From assembly GCF_014897985.1 (NCBI RefSeq), contig NZ_JABUZA010000020.1:1-64000 (forward strand): a stretch of DNA of 64,000 nucleotides, given 5' to 3'. The notes below the pieces were generated by a model that ran no database searches, was not told the DNA's origin, and saw only the letters and a list, made by a program, of their open reading frames with translations. The DNA is from Halomonas colorata. Its GTDB lineage: Bacteria > Pseudomonadota > Gammaproteobacteria > Pseudomonadales > Halomonadaceae. Both the position numbers and the translations under genes were made by a program. This document shows, in pieces, positions 1-8,416 of the stretch (positions within the stretch are counted from its first letter, which is position 1; each line of letters opens with the position of its first letter).

Positions 1-22
1 CCGCTGGTAACGCTTGGCGTCC

Positions 23-59
23 CCGGCAGCGGATGCGTACTTTACGGATTCGCTGCCGG
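23..59. repeat. Long inverted repeat downstream of pssA
   Basis: Two 17-base arms (23-39 and 43-59) around a 3-base loop match at 15 of 17 positions, so the RNA would form a long hairpin. It lies after the pssA stop. On the minus strand it is not followed by a T run, so it is a poor intrinsic terminator for pssA. On the plus strand a T run (72-77) follows after about a dozen bases. It could be an mRNA 3'-end stabilising structure, a REP-like element or part of a gene outside the window. Confidence 0.5.
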
Positions 60-96
60 ATTGGCAAGGGCTTTTTTCAAAAGACGTAAAAAACTT

Positions 97-963
97 TCAG
101 CTTTTCGGTTTGGCCTTGCGCATAACCGCATAAATCGGCCCTGAGAGCACATAGGCACCAAACAGTAGAAGCAACATGACAGAAGGCTCAACCGAGATCA
201 TGACGAACCCAAGCACAACGGCCAGCAGTACCACGAAGGGCACAGGCTTTTTGAAGTCGAGATCCTTGAAGCTGTAGTAGCGGATATTGCTGACCATCAG
301 AATGCCGGCGGCGGCCACTACTACCAACATCAAAAGCTTGAAACCAAATGCGTCAGCATCAAAGCTGTGGAAGGTCCAAACGCTCGCGGCTACCAATGCG
401 GCGGCTGAGGGGCTGGGCAGCCCAATAAACCACTTCTTATCAACACTGCCAATTTGCACGTTAAAGCGCGCCAAGCGAAGTGCCGCACAGGCCACATACA
501 AAAACGCGACTACCCAGCCAGTTTTACCAATATCCTGCAAAATCCAGGTGAAGGCCACTAATGCCGGCGCCATACCAAATGAGATCATATCGGCAAGGCT
601 ATCGTACTCGGCGCCAAAGGCACTTTGGGTATTGGTCATGCGCGCAACGCGCCCATCCAACCCATCCAGCACCATGGCGATAAAAATGGCGACGGCGGCA
701 GACGTAAATTCACCGTTAATCCCGGCCACAACGGCAAAGAAACCTGAGAATAGCGCCGAGGTGGTAAACAGATTAGGTAGCAGGTAAATCCCTTTACGCC
801 GAATCTTCTTCCCATCTTCCAGGGCCTCTTCGACGACTTCTGTATCACGTAAGAAAGCGGCAGCAAGATCCTCATTACCGACCGTATGATGATCGTCGTG
901 GGTTTCCGGCAAGGAAGTCGAAGCTTGCTCTTGATCGCGAGCGTCCTGAGTCATAGATGTCAT
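97..963 (-). CDS. pssA: CDP-diacylglycerol--serine O-phosphatidyltransferase
   Basis: The enzyme makes phosphatidylserine from CDP-diacylglycerol and serine at the inner membrane, the first committed step to phosphatidylethanolamine. The CDP-alcohol phosphatidyltransferase signature DGx2ARx8Gx3Dx3D is complete: D103-G104, A107-R108, G117, D121 and D125. Several hydrophobic segments follow the signature up to the C-terminus. The first 55 residues are polar and acidic and form a cytosolic extension before the membrane domain. The 288-residue length fits the bacterial integral-membrane type (PssA of Bacillus type) rather than the soluble E. coli enzyme. The ATG at 963 is used; a second ATG lies three codons in. 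In pseudomonads pssA follows ilvC, but here ilvY lies upstream on the other strand. Confidence 0.93.
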   Translation of the reverse strand: MTSMTQDARDQEQASTSLPETHDDHHTVGNEDLAAAFLRDTEVVEEALEDGKKIRRKGIYLLPNLFTTSALFSGFFAVVAGINGEFTSAAVAIFIAMVLDGLDGRVARMTNTQSAFGAEYDSLADMISFGMAPALVAFTWILQDIGKTGWVVAFLYVACAALRLARFNVQIGSVDKKWFIGLPSPSAAALVAASVWTFHSFDADAFGFKLLMLVVVAAAGILMVSNIRYYSFKDLDFKKPVPFVVLLAVVLGFVMISVEPSVMLLLLFGAYVLSGPIYAVMRKAKPKS

Positions 964-1069
964 CCGTTAAATATAGAGTCACAAATAGTGAACACTTTCA
1001 TTCTACACGGTGAGTCTTGGTCAGCCAGTCAATTGCATCAGGAAGCGTAAATTGAATACCGCTTACAGC

Positions 1070-1106
1070 GCACAAACAAAACGGGGCGCGCCGAAGCGCA
1101 CCCCGT
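1070..1106 (-). terminator. Orphan intrinsic terminator upstream of pssA
   Basis: Read leftward, a stem with a TTCG loop (1081-1106, one internal mismatch) is followed by the sequence TTTTGTTT, which makes a convincing intrinsic terminator. No leftward gene ends here: ilvH ends at 2248 behind its own terminator and ilvY is on the plus strand. It lies about 117 bases before the pssA start, so it is either a relic of a lost upstream gene or an attenuator in the pssA leader. Confidence 0.65.
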
Positions 1107-1205
1107 CAAGCTACAAAGATGGTTTTATCATTATCGAGTTGAATTGTTGTCAAAGCGTGTCAGCGCCGATGGCCACCTGCGCCGTCTTGTGCAGCGCTAG
1201 GTAAA

Positions 1206-1224
1206 GCGTAAAGCCACTTTACGC
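1206..1224. promoter_or_regulatory. Candidate IlvY operator (T-N11-A dyad)
   Basis: A perfect palindrome with 8-base arms, GCGTAAAG and CTTTACGC around CCA, contains the T-N11-A core (T1209, A1221) typical of LysR-family sites. A second, looser copy of the half-sites (CTTTGCGTAAAA) lies just downstream at about 1234-1245. It lies 70-90 bases before the ilvY start, the usual place for autoregulation. IlvY binding is inferred from position only. Confidence 0.5.
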
Positions 1225-1294
1225 CAGTCGCCACTTTGCGTAAAACGCCATATTTGCAATACACTATTTCATCACTTGAAACGACGGCGCTTGT

Positions 1295-2179
1295 ATGGAT
1301 TTCCGGCTACTTAGACATTTTGTAGTGCTTTCCGACACGCTGCATTTTGGTCGCGCCAGCGAGCTTTGCCACGTCAGCCCTTCGACCCTAAGTCGTTCGA
1401 TTCAGCAACTGGAAAGTGAACTTTCCACGCTGTTGTTCGAGCGCGACAACCGTCACGTCACGCTGACTGCACATGGCCTGGGCTTTCAGCACTATGCCCG
1501 CGAGACGCTGGAACAGTGGGAGATGACCAAGCGCCGCCTGGCCAATACCGCGCAGCTTAGCGGCGAAATCAGCATCTACTGTTCGGTAACGGCAAGCTAT
1601 AGCTTCTTGTATGAGCTATTAAGCGATGTGCGTACTCGCCACCCCGGTATCGAACTGAAACTGCATACCGGCGACCCAGCCGACGCCATGCAAAGAGTGA
1701 TGGAGGGCGATGATGATATGGCCATCACGCCGCGCCCACGCATTCCTCCCAACGCCCTGGCGTTCAAATCGCTCACTCGCTCGCCGCTGGTGTTCATCGC
1801 CCCTACGGCGCCCTGCAAATGGCTACCTGCCGCTCCCGCAAGCTCGACCGCCGAACAGTGGCAGCAGGTGCCCATGATTCTTTCTGAAGCAGGGCTATCG
1901 CGGGAACATGCCAACACCTGGTTCAAGGCGATGGGCGTAAGCCCACGCATCTACGCCCAGGTGGCGGGGCATGAGGCTATCGTCAGCATGGTGGGGTTAA
2001 GCTTTGGCGTGGGCGTAGTACCCAAAATCGTGCTGGATAACAGCCCGCTCGCCAACAGGGTCAGAGTATTGAGCGTGAAGCCCGAACTCCCTCACTACGA
2101 TGTCGGTCTGTGCGTTCTCAACCGGCGTTTGAAAAACCCGATTATCGACGCGCTGTGGGCCGCGATTAGTGAGCGTTGA
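1295..2179 (+). CDS. ilvY: LysR-family regulator IlvY
   Basis: IlvY activates ilvC (ketol-acid reductoisomerase) in response to acetolactate or acetohydroxybutyrate in enteric bacteria. The 294-residue protein has the N-terminal winged helix-turn-helix (about residues 1-60, with HVSPSTLSRSIQQLE as the recognition helix region) and a periplasmic-binding-like effector domain. It keeps stretches that I recognise from E. coli IlvY, such as HFGRASELCHVSPSTLSR, the CSVTASYS segment and GHEAIVSMV. It is convergent with ilvI-ilvH. Its classical divergent partner ilvC is not beside it, because pssA occupies that side. It probably represses itself through the dyad at 1206-1224. Confidence 0.88.
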   Translation: MDFRLLRHFVVLSDTLHFGRASELCHVSPSTLSRSIQQLESELSTLLFERDNRHVTLTAHGLGFQHYARETLEQWEMTKRRLANTAQLSGEISIYCSVTASYSFLYELLSDVRTRHPGIELKLHTGDPADAMQRVMEGDDDMAITPRPRIPPNALAFKSLTRSPLVFIAPTAPCKWLPAAPASSTAEQWQQVPMILSEAGLSREHANTWFKAMGVSPRIYAQVAGHEAIVSMVGLSFGVGVVPKIVLDNSPLANRVRVLSVKPELPHYDVGLCVLNRRLKNPIIDALWAAISER

Positions 2180-2187
2180 TAACTAAA

Positions 2188-2217
2188 AAAGCACCGTCTT
2201 CAATAAGACGGTGCTTT
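2188..2217. terminator. Bidirectional terminator between ilvY and ilvH
   Basis: Perfect 13-base arms (2188-2200 and 2205-2217) around a four-base loop, with A-rich and T-rich ends on both sides, lie between the convergent stops of ilvY and ilvH. It should stop both transcripts. Confidence 0.9.
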
Positions 2218-2247
2218 GTCTAACCAGAAGTAACGCTACTCGATGCT

Positions 2248-2739
2248 TTAAAGCGAAAGCACCTTGTCGCCGCGTGCAATACCGGAAACCCCGGTACGCG
2301 CGACTTCAAGAATGCCCACAGGCGCCATGGCCTGCAGAAAAGCATCCAGCTTGGCGGCGTCCCCGGTAATCTGAACGGTATAAAGACTCGGCGTCACGTC
2401 GACGATCTGCGCGCGGAAGATATCCACGGTGCGTTTTACTTCATCGCGGGCAGCGCCCAGTGCCTTGACCTTCACCAGCATCAGCTCACGCTCGATGTGG
2501 TTGCCTTCGGTCAGATCGACAAGCTTCACTACATCGATCAGCTTATTAAGATGCTTGGTGATCTGTTCGATCACTCGGTCATCCCCTACCGTGGTCACCG
2601 TCAAACGCGAAAGCGATGGATCTTCGGTCGGCGCTACGTTAAGCGTTTCAATGTTGAAATTGCGCTGAGAAAACAGGCCGACCACACGTGACAGCGCACC
2701 CGGTTCGTTTTCCAACAGAATCGAGATGATATGTCGCAT
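2248..2739 (-). CDS. ilvH: Acetolactate synthase small (regulatory) subunit
   Basis: This is the valine-binding regulatory subunit that activates the IlvI catalytic subunit and confers feedback inhibition in branched-chain amino-acid synthesis. The N-terminal ACT domain (about residues 3-75) starts MRHIISILLENEPGALSRV and keeps the glycine and asparagine positions of the valine site (NEPGALSR, FNIETLNV). A second ALS-SS C-terminal domain follows. Its length of 163 residues equals E. coli IlvH. Its ATG overlaps the ilvI stop by one base (TGATG), so translation is probably coupled to the large subunit. Confidence 0.96.
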   Translation of the reverse strand: MRHIISILLENEPGALSRVVGLFSQRNFNIETLNVAPTEDPSLSRLTVTTVGDDRVIEQITKHLNKLIDVVKLVDLTEGNHIERELMLVKVKALGAARDEVKRTVDIFRAQIVDVTPSLYTVQITGDAAKLDAFLQAMAPVGILEVARTGVSGIARGDKVLSL

Positions 2740-4463
2740 CAGGTACGCTCCGTTTTAGACAGCAGCATGTCGCGCATGGAGCCTAACGGCACCTGCATCG
2801 GATAGACGTGCTCAAAAGGGTCCACCTTCACGTCAAGAAATACCAGTTCGTGCTTGTTGGCAAACGCACGCTCAAGCGCCGGTTCAAGCTCATCCTGGGT
2901 AGTGACGGTAATCGCGGTAAACCCGTAAGCCTCAATCAACATATGGAAGTCAGGCAGCGACTCCATATAAGAGTGCGCATGGCGTGACTTGTAGTTCAAG
3001 TCCTGCCACTGGCGCACCATGCCTAGCGAGGCATTGTTCAGATTGAGGATTTTAACGCCCACGCCGTACTGCTTACAGGTGGAGAGTTCCTGCATCATCA
3101 TCTGGAAACTGCCTTCACCGGTTACGCAGACTACGTCGTCATCCGGGAAGTTTTGCTTGATCCCCATCGCTGCCGGGAAACCAAAGCCCATGGTGCCAAG
3201 ACCGCCTGAGGTGATCAGCCGGTTAGGCTTCTCAAACTTGTAATACTGAGCCGCGAACATCTGGTGCTGGCCCACATCGGTCGTCACGTAAGCCTCTCCA
3301 CGCGTCACCCGGCATAAGGCTTCAACCACTTCTTGAGATTTTAACATCTCACCCGGTTTGGACGGCTCATAAAGCTTGCCATGGCGTTCAGTGCGCCAGC
3401 CATCGATCTTCTCCCACCACTCAGCAAGCGCTTCGGGGTGCGCAATAGGATGGCCCTGAACCAGGCTGATCATCTCATTGATAACGCTGTCGGCAGGCCC
3501 GACGATCGGCACATCGGCACGCACGGTTTTGGAGATCGAGCTGGGATCAACGTCGACATGAATAATTTTCGCCGTGGGGCAAAACTTAGACGTGTTATTG
3601 GTGACCCGGTCATCAAAGCGGGCGCCGATGGCGACAATCAAATCAGCGTGGTGCATGGCCATGTTGGACTCATAAGAGCCATGCATGCCTAGCCAGCCAA
3701 GGCTTTGACGATCGCTTTGCGGATACGCGCCAATGCCCATCAGCGTGGTGGTAATCGGGAAGCCCAGCCGTTTAACCAGATCCGTTAAACCTTCGCTGGC
3801 CTTGCCGGTCACCACACCACCACCGGTATAAAATACCGGGCGCTTGGCTTTGAGCATTAGCTCAACGGCCTTTTTGATCTGCCCGGTATGGCCACGTGTC
3901 ACCGGGTTATACGAGCGCAGCTTGACCTTTTTCGGGTAGACGTACTCATAGCGCTCGGTGGGCGCAGTCATATCCTTGGGAATATCCACCACCACCGGAC
4001 CAGGGCGCCCCGTCGAGGCAAGGTAAAACGCCTTTTTAAGCACTTCCGGGATTTCAGACGGGTGGCGAATCGAGAAGCTATGCTTCACGATCGGCCGAGT
4101 GACGCCCACGATATCGGTTTCCTGGAAGGCATCTTCACCGATCAGATGGCTCGCTACCTGACCACACAGCACCACCATGGGAATCGAATCCATGTACGCG
4201 GTGGCAATACCGGTAACGGCATTCGTAGCGCCGGGTCCGGAGGTAACCAGCACTACGCCGGGTTTACCCGAAGCACGGGCGTAACCGTCGGCTGCGTGAG
4301 TGGCAGCCTGCTCGTGACGCACAAGAATGTGCTTCACGCTGTCTTGGCGGAACAGCGCATCATAAATATGCAGCGCCGCACCGCCGGGATAACCATAAAT
4401 GTACTCAACGCCCTCATCTTTCAAGAAGCGGGCGATCATATCTGCGCCGGAAAGCAGTTCCAC
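2739..4463 (-). CDS. ilvI: Acetolactate synthase large (catalytic) subunit
   Basis: This ThDP-dependent enzyme condenses two pyruvates, or pyruvate with 2-oxobutyrate, in the first common step of valine, leucine and isoleucine synthesis. The catalytic glutamate is E51 in LVRHEQAATHAADGYAR. The ThDP/Mg motif GEGSF...NLNNASLG lies near residues 447-475, and FAD-binding segments lie between. Its 574 residues equal E. coli IlvI, and the pairing with an IlvH-length small subunit favours ilvI over ilvB or ilvG. A 320-base or longer, hairpin-rich leader precedes it, so expression may be controlled after initiation. Confidence 0.95.
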   Translation of the reverse strand: MELLSGADMIARFLKDEGVEYIYGYPGGAALHIYDALFRQDSVKHILVRHEQAATHAADGYARASGKPGVVLVTSGPGATNAVTGIATAYMDSIPMVVLCGQVASHLIGEDAFQETDIVGVTRPIVKHSFSIRHPSEIPEVLKKAFYLASTGRPGPVVVDIPKDMTAPTERYEYVYPKKVKLRSYNPVTRGHTGQIKKAVELMLKAKRPVFYTGGGVVTGKASEGLTDLVKRLGFPITTTLMGIGAYPQSDRQSLGWLGMHGSYESNMAMHHADLIVAIGARFDDRVTNNTSKFCPTAKIIHVDVDPSSISKTVRADVPIVGPADSVINEMISLVQGHPIAHPEALAEWWEKIDGWRTERHGKLYEPSKPGEMLKSQEVVEALCRVTRGEAYVTTDVGQHQMFAAQYYKFEKPNRLITSGGLGTMGFGFPAAMGIKQNFPDDDVVCVTGEGSFQMMMQELSTCKQYGVGVKILNLNNASLGMVRQWQDLNYKSRHAHSYMESLPDFHMLIEAYGFTAITVTTQDELEPALERAFANKHELVFLDVKVDPFEHVYPMQVPLGSMRDMLLSKTERT

Positions 4464-4866
4464 TGTATTTCTCCCCTAGAGGTCTCGAGTGCGATCCGCA
4501 GGACATCCTGCGGTGTCGAGTGCGGCGGTATGCCGCTGCCGGCCCATGCCGGCACCTGATGCCAAACCCTGGCATACGGCCCGGTTAGGGCCTGCACTCT
4601 CTGAGAGCACCGATTTATGACGATATAAATCAGCCACTCCCTTATCACGGCGGATTGCCGCGTCGGGGCGTTGGCCAGGCCGAGCGGTTGGCTCAAACCC
4701 GGAAGTCCTTCGGCGGGTAAAGGCGTTAGCCTACCCTTCGCGCGGGAAAAAGGGGTTACCCGTCAGGTCCGCGCCCGCAAATCAGGAACTGATAAGATTC
4801 CATTAGCCTTCTAGCATGTCAACCATCAATGCCCGATGAATGTGCAAAGAAGCGATTTGAGATAAA
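4464..4866 (-). promoter_or_regulatory. Long structured leader of ilvI-ilvH
   Basis: Between the clpB terminator and the ilvI start lie about 400 bases without a convincing large gene but full of short hairpins. Examples are arms 4496-4503/4506-4513, 4522-4526/4532-4536, 4537-4543/4548-4554, 4559-4564/4570-4575, 4578-4582/4588-4592 and 4612-4618/4625-4631. Further imperfect stems lie at about 4690-4780. A leftward TTGACA (4822-4817) could be a -35 box. A 15-codon frame at 4803-4756 could be a leader peptide. The pattern suggests an attenuator or a structured regulatory RNA for branched-chain amino-acid synthesis, but no known class was recognised. Confidence 0.5.
4756..4803 (-). CDS. Possible 15-residue leader peptide upstream of ilvI
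   Basis: An ATG frame preceded by AGAAGG encodes MESYQFLICGRGPDG and stops just before a GGGTAACCC mini-hairpin and a short T run. It has few Ile, Leu or Val codons, unlike classical ilv attenuator peptides, so it would have to work in another way (arrest peptide or translational coupling) if it is real. The ribosome site is only three bases from the ATG, and the suggested TTGACA promoter box is too close upstream, so this is weak. Confidence 0.25.
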   Translation of the reverse strand: MESYQFLICGRGPDG

Positions 4867-4895
4867 AAAGCCCCGTCGGCAAAGCCTAACGGGGC
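4863..4895 (-). terminator. clpB terminator
   Basis: Read leftward just after the clpB stop, a GCCCCGT...ACGGGGC stem (4870-4876 with 4889-4895) is followed by six Ts (4869-4864). Confidence 0.9.
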
Positions 4896-4917
4896 ATATG
4901 GTTATAACCAGGGCTGT

Positions 4918-7515
4918 TTAGATATTGAACGCAAGCTTGCCTTCAACAGCGCTCACCCGGATGGTATCTCCCGGTGAGAATTTGCCGGCCAGCAGATCTT
5001 GCGCCAGCGGGTTTTCAAGCCGGCTTTGAATAGCGCGTTTAAGTGGCCGCGCGCCATACACGGGGTCAAACCCCACCACGGCCAGCTGTGCCATGGCGTC
5101 ATCGCTTATCTCAAGGCCTAAATCGTGCTCAGCCAAACGGGCTCGCAAGCGCTCCAGCTGAATACCCGCAATTGCCTGGATTTGCTCTTGGCCCAAAGCA
5201 TGGAAGACCACCACTTCGTCAATGCGGTTGATCAGCTCGGGGCGGAAGTGATTACCCACCACCTCCATGACCATGTTTTTCATGTTTTCATAGTCATTGT
5301 CTTTATCAGCACTGACGTCACCACCCATGCGCTGAATGATGTCCGAGCCCATGTTGGAGGTCATCACGATCACGGTATTGCGGAAATCCACCGTGCGCCC
5401 CTGACCATCGGTTAACCGGCCATCTTCCAATACCTGAAGCAAGATATTGAAAACATCCGGATGGGCTTTTTCCACCTCATCCAGCAAAAGCACGGAGTAA
5501 GGCTTACGGCGCACCGCCTCGGTCAAGTAGCCGCCCTCTTCGTAACCTACATAGCCAGGAGGCGCACCGATCAGACGGGCCACGGAGTGCTTCTCCATGA
5601 ATTCCGACATATCGATACGCACCATGGCCTCCTCGGTGTCGAACAGGAAATTGGCCAATGACTTACATAGCTCGGTTTTACCAACCCCGGTGGGCCCCAA
5701 GAACAGGAACGAACCGTTAGGCCGGTTGGGATCGGACAAGCCCGCCCGAGAGCGGCGCACGGCGTTGGCCACCGCTTCAACCGCTTCATTTTGGCCGATC
5801 ACCCGTTCATGCAGGGCGTCTTCCATCCGCAGTAATTTATCGCGCTCGCCTTCGAGCATCTTGGAAACCGGAATCCCGGTCCAGCGCGAAACAACCTCGG
5901 CGATCTCCTCTTCAGTGACGTTGGAGCGCAGCAGTTGGTGGCTTGCGGTATCCGCTTCGCCTTCACCGCTTTCGGCAATTTTCTTTTCCAGCTCGGGAAT
6001 TTTGCCGTACTGAATTTCCGACATACGCCCTAAATCGCCCTGCCGACGGGCCTGCTCCAGATCAAGACGCGCCTGTTCCAAATCAGCTTTGAACTGCGCT
6101 GAGCCCTGGATGCTGGCTTTTTCGGCCTTCCAGATTTCATCAAGGTCAGCGTATTCACGCTCGAACTCATGAATCTGATTGTTGAGCGCTTCCAAGCGCT
6201 TCTTGGTGGCTTCGTCGGTTTCCTTCTTAAGCGCCTCGCGCTCCATCTTGAGCTGGATTAAACGCCGATCCAGGCGGTCCATCGCTTCGGGCTTGGAATC
6301 AAGCTCCATACGAATCCGCGAGGCGGCCTCATCAATCAGGTCGATGGCCTTATCGGGCAACTGCCGGTCGGTGATATAGCGAGTAGACAGCTTCGCCGCG
6401 GCAATAATCGCCGAGTCAGTGATATCCACACCGTGGTGCACTTCATAGCGCTCTTTTAAGCCACGCAGAATTGCCACGGTATCTTCTTCTGTCGGTTCAT
6501 CGACCAACACTTTCTGGAAACGACGCTCAAGAGCCGCATCTTTTTCGATATATTTGCGATACTCATCCAGCGTAGTGGCGCCGACGCAGTGCAGCTCGCC
6601 GCGGGCAAGCGCGGGTTTGAGCATATTGCCCGCGTCCATGGCGCCTTCCGCCTTACCGGCCCCCACCATGGTGTGCAGCTCATCGATAAACAGAATGACC
6701 CGCCCTTCTTCCTGAGAGAGCTCTTTGAGCACCGCTTTCAGGCGCTCCTCGAACTCACCGCGGAACTTGGCGCCCGCCAGCAGTGACCCCATATCCAACG
6801 ACAGCACCCGTTTGTCTTTTAAGCCTTCGGGCACTTCACCGTTGACGATACGCTGTGCCAAACCCTCAACAATGGCGGTTTTACCCACCCCAGGCTCGCC
6901 AATCAAGACAGGGTTATTTTTGGTGCGCCGCTGAAGCACCTGGATAGTACGGCGAATCTCTTCGTCACGGCCAATCACCGGGTCGAGTTTACCGTCCAGG
7001 GCGCGCTGGGTAAGATCAAGGGTGTATTTATTGAGCGCCTCACGCTGATCCTCCGCATTCGGGTCATCGACGCTGGCACCGCCGCGCAGGCTATTAATCG
7101 CCGCCTCGAGTGACTTGCGGCTAAGCCCCGCGTCTTTCATCAGTTTGGTAAGCGGGCCGTTCATTTCTAACCCGGCCAGCAGCACCAGTTCACTGGCAAT
7201 GAACTGATCGCCGCGCTTTTGCGCTTCACGGTCGGTTAGATTGAATAGCTTGATAAAATCCCGCGAGGGCTGCACTTCACCATCGAACTGGCCCACCTTG
7301 GGCAAGTTATCCAACTGCTGCACTAACCCATCGCGCAGGCGCGAGCTTGAGCCCTCGGCCTTTTCGATCAGGGCTTTAATGCCCGTGTCTTTGGTATCCA
7401 GCAGAGCGAGGAGAAGATGAGAGGGATCTAGTTGATTATGACCGCGACCCACGGCCAGTGATTGCGCTTCGGCAATGGCAGCCTGAAGCTTGGCAGTAAA
7501 CTTATCAAAACGCAT
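4918..7515 (-). CDS. clpB: ATP-dependent chaperone ClpB (Hsp100 disaggregase)
   Basis: ClpB threads aggregated proteins through a hexameric ring and works with DnaK. The 865 residues show an N-terminal Clp-N repeat domain (about 1-145), a first AAA+ module with Walker A GEPGVGKT at 206-213, the coiled-coil middle domain (about 410-520, rich in Glu, Lys and Leu), and a second AAA+ module with Walker A GPTGVGKT near 607. The middle domain separates it from ClpA. It is also clearly different from the T6SS ClpV at 33988-36630. AGGAGG lies eight bases before the ATG. I looked for a sigma-32 promoter upstream and did not find a convincing one. Confidence 0.96.
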   Translation of the reverse strand: MRFDKFTAKLQAAIAEAQSLAVGRGHNQLDPSHLLLALLDTKDTGIKALIEKAEGSSSRLRDGLVQQLDNLPKVGQFDGEVQPSRDFIKLFNLTDREAQKRGDQFIASELVLLAGLEMNGPLTKLMKDAGLSRKSLEAAINSLRGGASVDDPNAEDQREALNKYTLDLTQRALDGKLDPVIGRDEEIRRTIQVLQRRTKNNPVLIGEPGVGKTAIVEGLAQRIVNGEVPEGLKDKRVLSLDMGSLLAGAKFRGEFEERLKAVLKELSQEEGRVILFIDELHTMVGAGKAEGAMDAGNMLKPALARGELHCVGATTLDEYRKYIEKDAALERRFQKVLVDEPTEEDTVAILRGLKERYEVHHGVDITDSAIIAAAKLSTRYITDRQLPDKAIDLIDEAASRIRMELDSKPEAMDRLDRRLIQLKMEREALKKETDEATKKRLEALNNQIHEFEREYADLDEIWKAEKASIQGSAQFKADLEQARLDLEQARRQGDLGRMSEIQYGKIPELEKKIAESGEGEADTASHQLLRSNVTEEEIAEVVSRWTGIPVSKMLEGERDKLLRMEDALHERVIGQNEAVEAVANAVRRSRAGLSDPNRPNGSFLFLGPTGVGKTELCKSLANFLFDTEEAMVRIDMSEFMEKHSVARLIGAPPGYVGYEEGGYLTEAVRRKPYSVLLLDEVEKAHPDVFNILLQVLEDGRLTDGQGRTVDFRNTVIVMTSNMGSDIIQRMGGDVSADKDNDYENMKNMVMEVVGNHFRPELINRIDEVVVFHALGQEQIQAIAGIQLERLRARLAEHDLGLEISDDAMAQLAVVGFDPVYGARPLKRAIQSRLENPLAQDLLAGKFSPGDTIRVSAVEGKLAFNI

Positions 7516-7657
7516 AGCGAGCCTCCTGGGGTAGCCCTGCGTTCGGACGCACGGCGTGGCCCAATAACATGTCGGTTAACGTGCTAATCACTATTAGCTT
7601 GACAAGTTAAATGGCGTCATTTCTGGCGTTTTCAAGAGCAGATAATACTCAGCAAGT

Positions 7658-8416
7658 TTATTTGTTGATCCAGATCACGCTCGCCATGCGCCCCGTGGTA
7701 CCGCCATCGCGCCGGTAGGAGTAAAAGCGCGACTCACACGCCGTGCAGAAGTGCCCGCCGCTAATATGCTCGATCCCGAGCGCCTCCAGGCGAAACCGCG
7801 CCAGCCGATACAAGTCGGCCATATAGTGGCCCATCCGGTAAGGGCTATGGTCAAACGCCTCTGCGGTTTCAGGGTGAACAGCCACAAACGCGCCGTACAC
7901 TTCTGGCCCCACTTCAAACTGGGCATTGGAAATCGCTGGCCCCAGCCAAACAAGAATATCGCCGGGCTCGGTATTCATGGCCGCAACCGTGGCTTCCAAA
8001 ACGCCCCCCGCCAGGCCTCGCCAACCGGCGTGAGCCACCGCCACCTGGGTTCCGGCACGATTGCAGAACATGACCGGCAGGCAGTCCGCTGTGAGTACCA
8101 CGCAAGCATACTCATCGGAGGTGGCAACGGCCGCATCCGCCTCTGGCGTATCGGCCTGATAACCCTGCTGCACACGTGCGCCGTGGGTCTGATTCAGCCA
8201 TAACAACGGGCGCTCGTCGCCTATCTCTTTTTGCATCAGCCGTCGGCAAAGAGCGACATGTTCAGCATTATCGCCAACGTGGGCGGCCGTATTAAACGCC
8301 GCAAAATCATTCTGGCTGGGGCCTGTTTCCCGCGTGGTAACAAAGGCCCGCACGCTTGCGGGCGCAGGCCAGTCAGGAATCAGCAGTGTGGGGCGTAAAT
8401 CGATGGCATCACTCAT
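7658..8416 (-). CDS. pgeF: Multicopper-type purine nucleosidase PgeF (YfiH/LACC1 family)
   Basis: Members of this family act as polyphenol oxidase-like or purine-nucleoside phosphorylase/deaminase enzymes. In E. coli PgeF (YfiH) is linked to peptidoglycan precursor editing. The 252 residues keep the family's metal-site segments: LNQTHGARV, the VVLTADCLPVMF cysteine segment and VAHAGWRGLAGGVL. Its ATG overlaps the rluD stop (ATGA), so the two are co-transcribed, as in many gammaproteobacteria. The choice of exact substrate is from family knowledge only. Confidence 0.9.
   Translation of the reverse strand: MSDAIDLRPTLLIPDWPAPASVRAFVTTRETGPSQNDFAAFNTAAHVGDNAEHVALCRRLMQKEIGDERPLLWLNQTHGARVQQGYQADTPEADAAVATSDEYACVVLTADCLPVMFCNRAGTQVAVAHAGWRGLAGGVLEATVAAMNTEPGDILVWLGPAISNAQFEVGPEVYGAFVAVHPETAEAFDHSPYRMGHYMADLYRLARFRLEALGIEHISGGHFCTACESRFYSYRRDGGTTGRMASVIWINK

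Larger units (their letters stand above)
964..1294. other. Divergent pssA/ilvY intergenic region
   Basis: This 331-base gap holds the orphan leftward terminator (1070-1106), the ilvY operator dyad (1206-1224) and a leftward TTGACA followed at 17 bases by TGATAA (about 1132-1160) that could be a sigma-70 promoter. I see no convincing gene in it. A 64-codon plus-strand frame (1010-1204) lacks a ribosome site and overlaps the terminator stem. Confidence 0.6.

Noticed and set aside
1010..1204. 64-codon plus-strand frame between pssA and ilvY
   Set aside because: It crosses the stem of a leftward terminator, has no ribosome site and no recognisable features.
4496..4592. tRNA or rRNA fragment in the hairpin-rich ilvI leader
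   Set aside because: The stems do not form a cloverleaf, and no TTCGA-type T loop or CCA-end arrangement is seen.
4436..4696. 86-codon leftward frame in the ilvI leader with a LIYIVI stretch
   Set aside because: It starts with TTG without a ribosome site and its composition follows the hairpin array. The Ile/Val cluster is too short and too far from a terminator for a classical attenuator peptide.
7516..7657. Heat-shock sigma-32 promoter for clpB
   Set aside because: Only a weak CTTGTCA-like box is visible without a matching -10 (CCCCAT) region.
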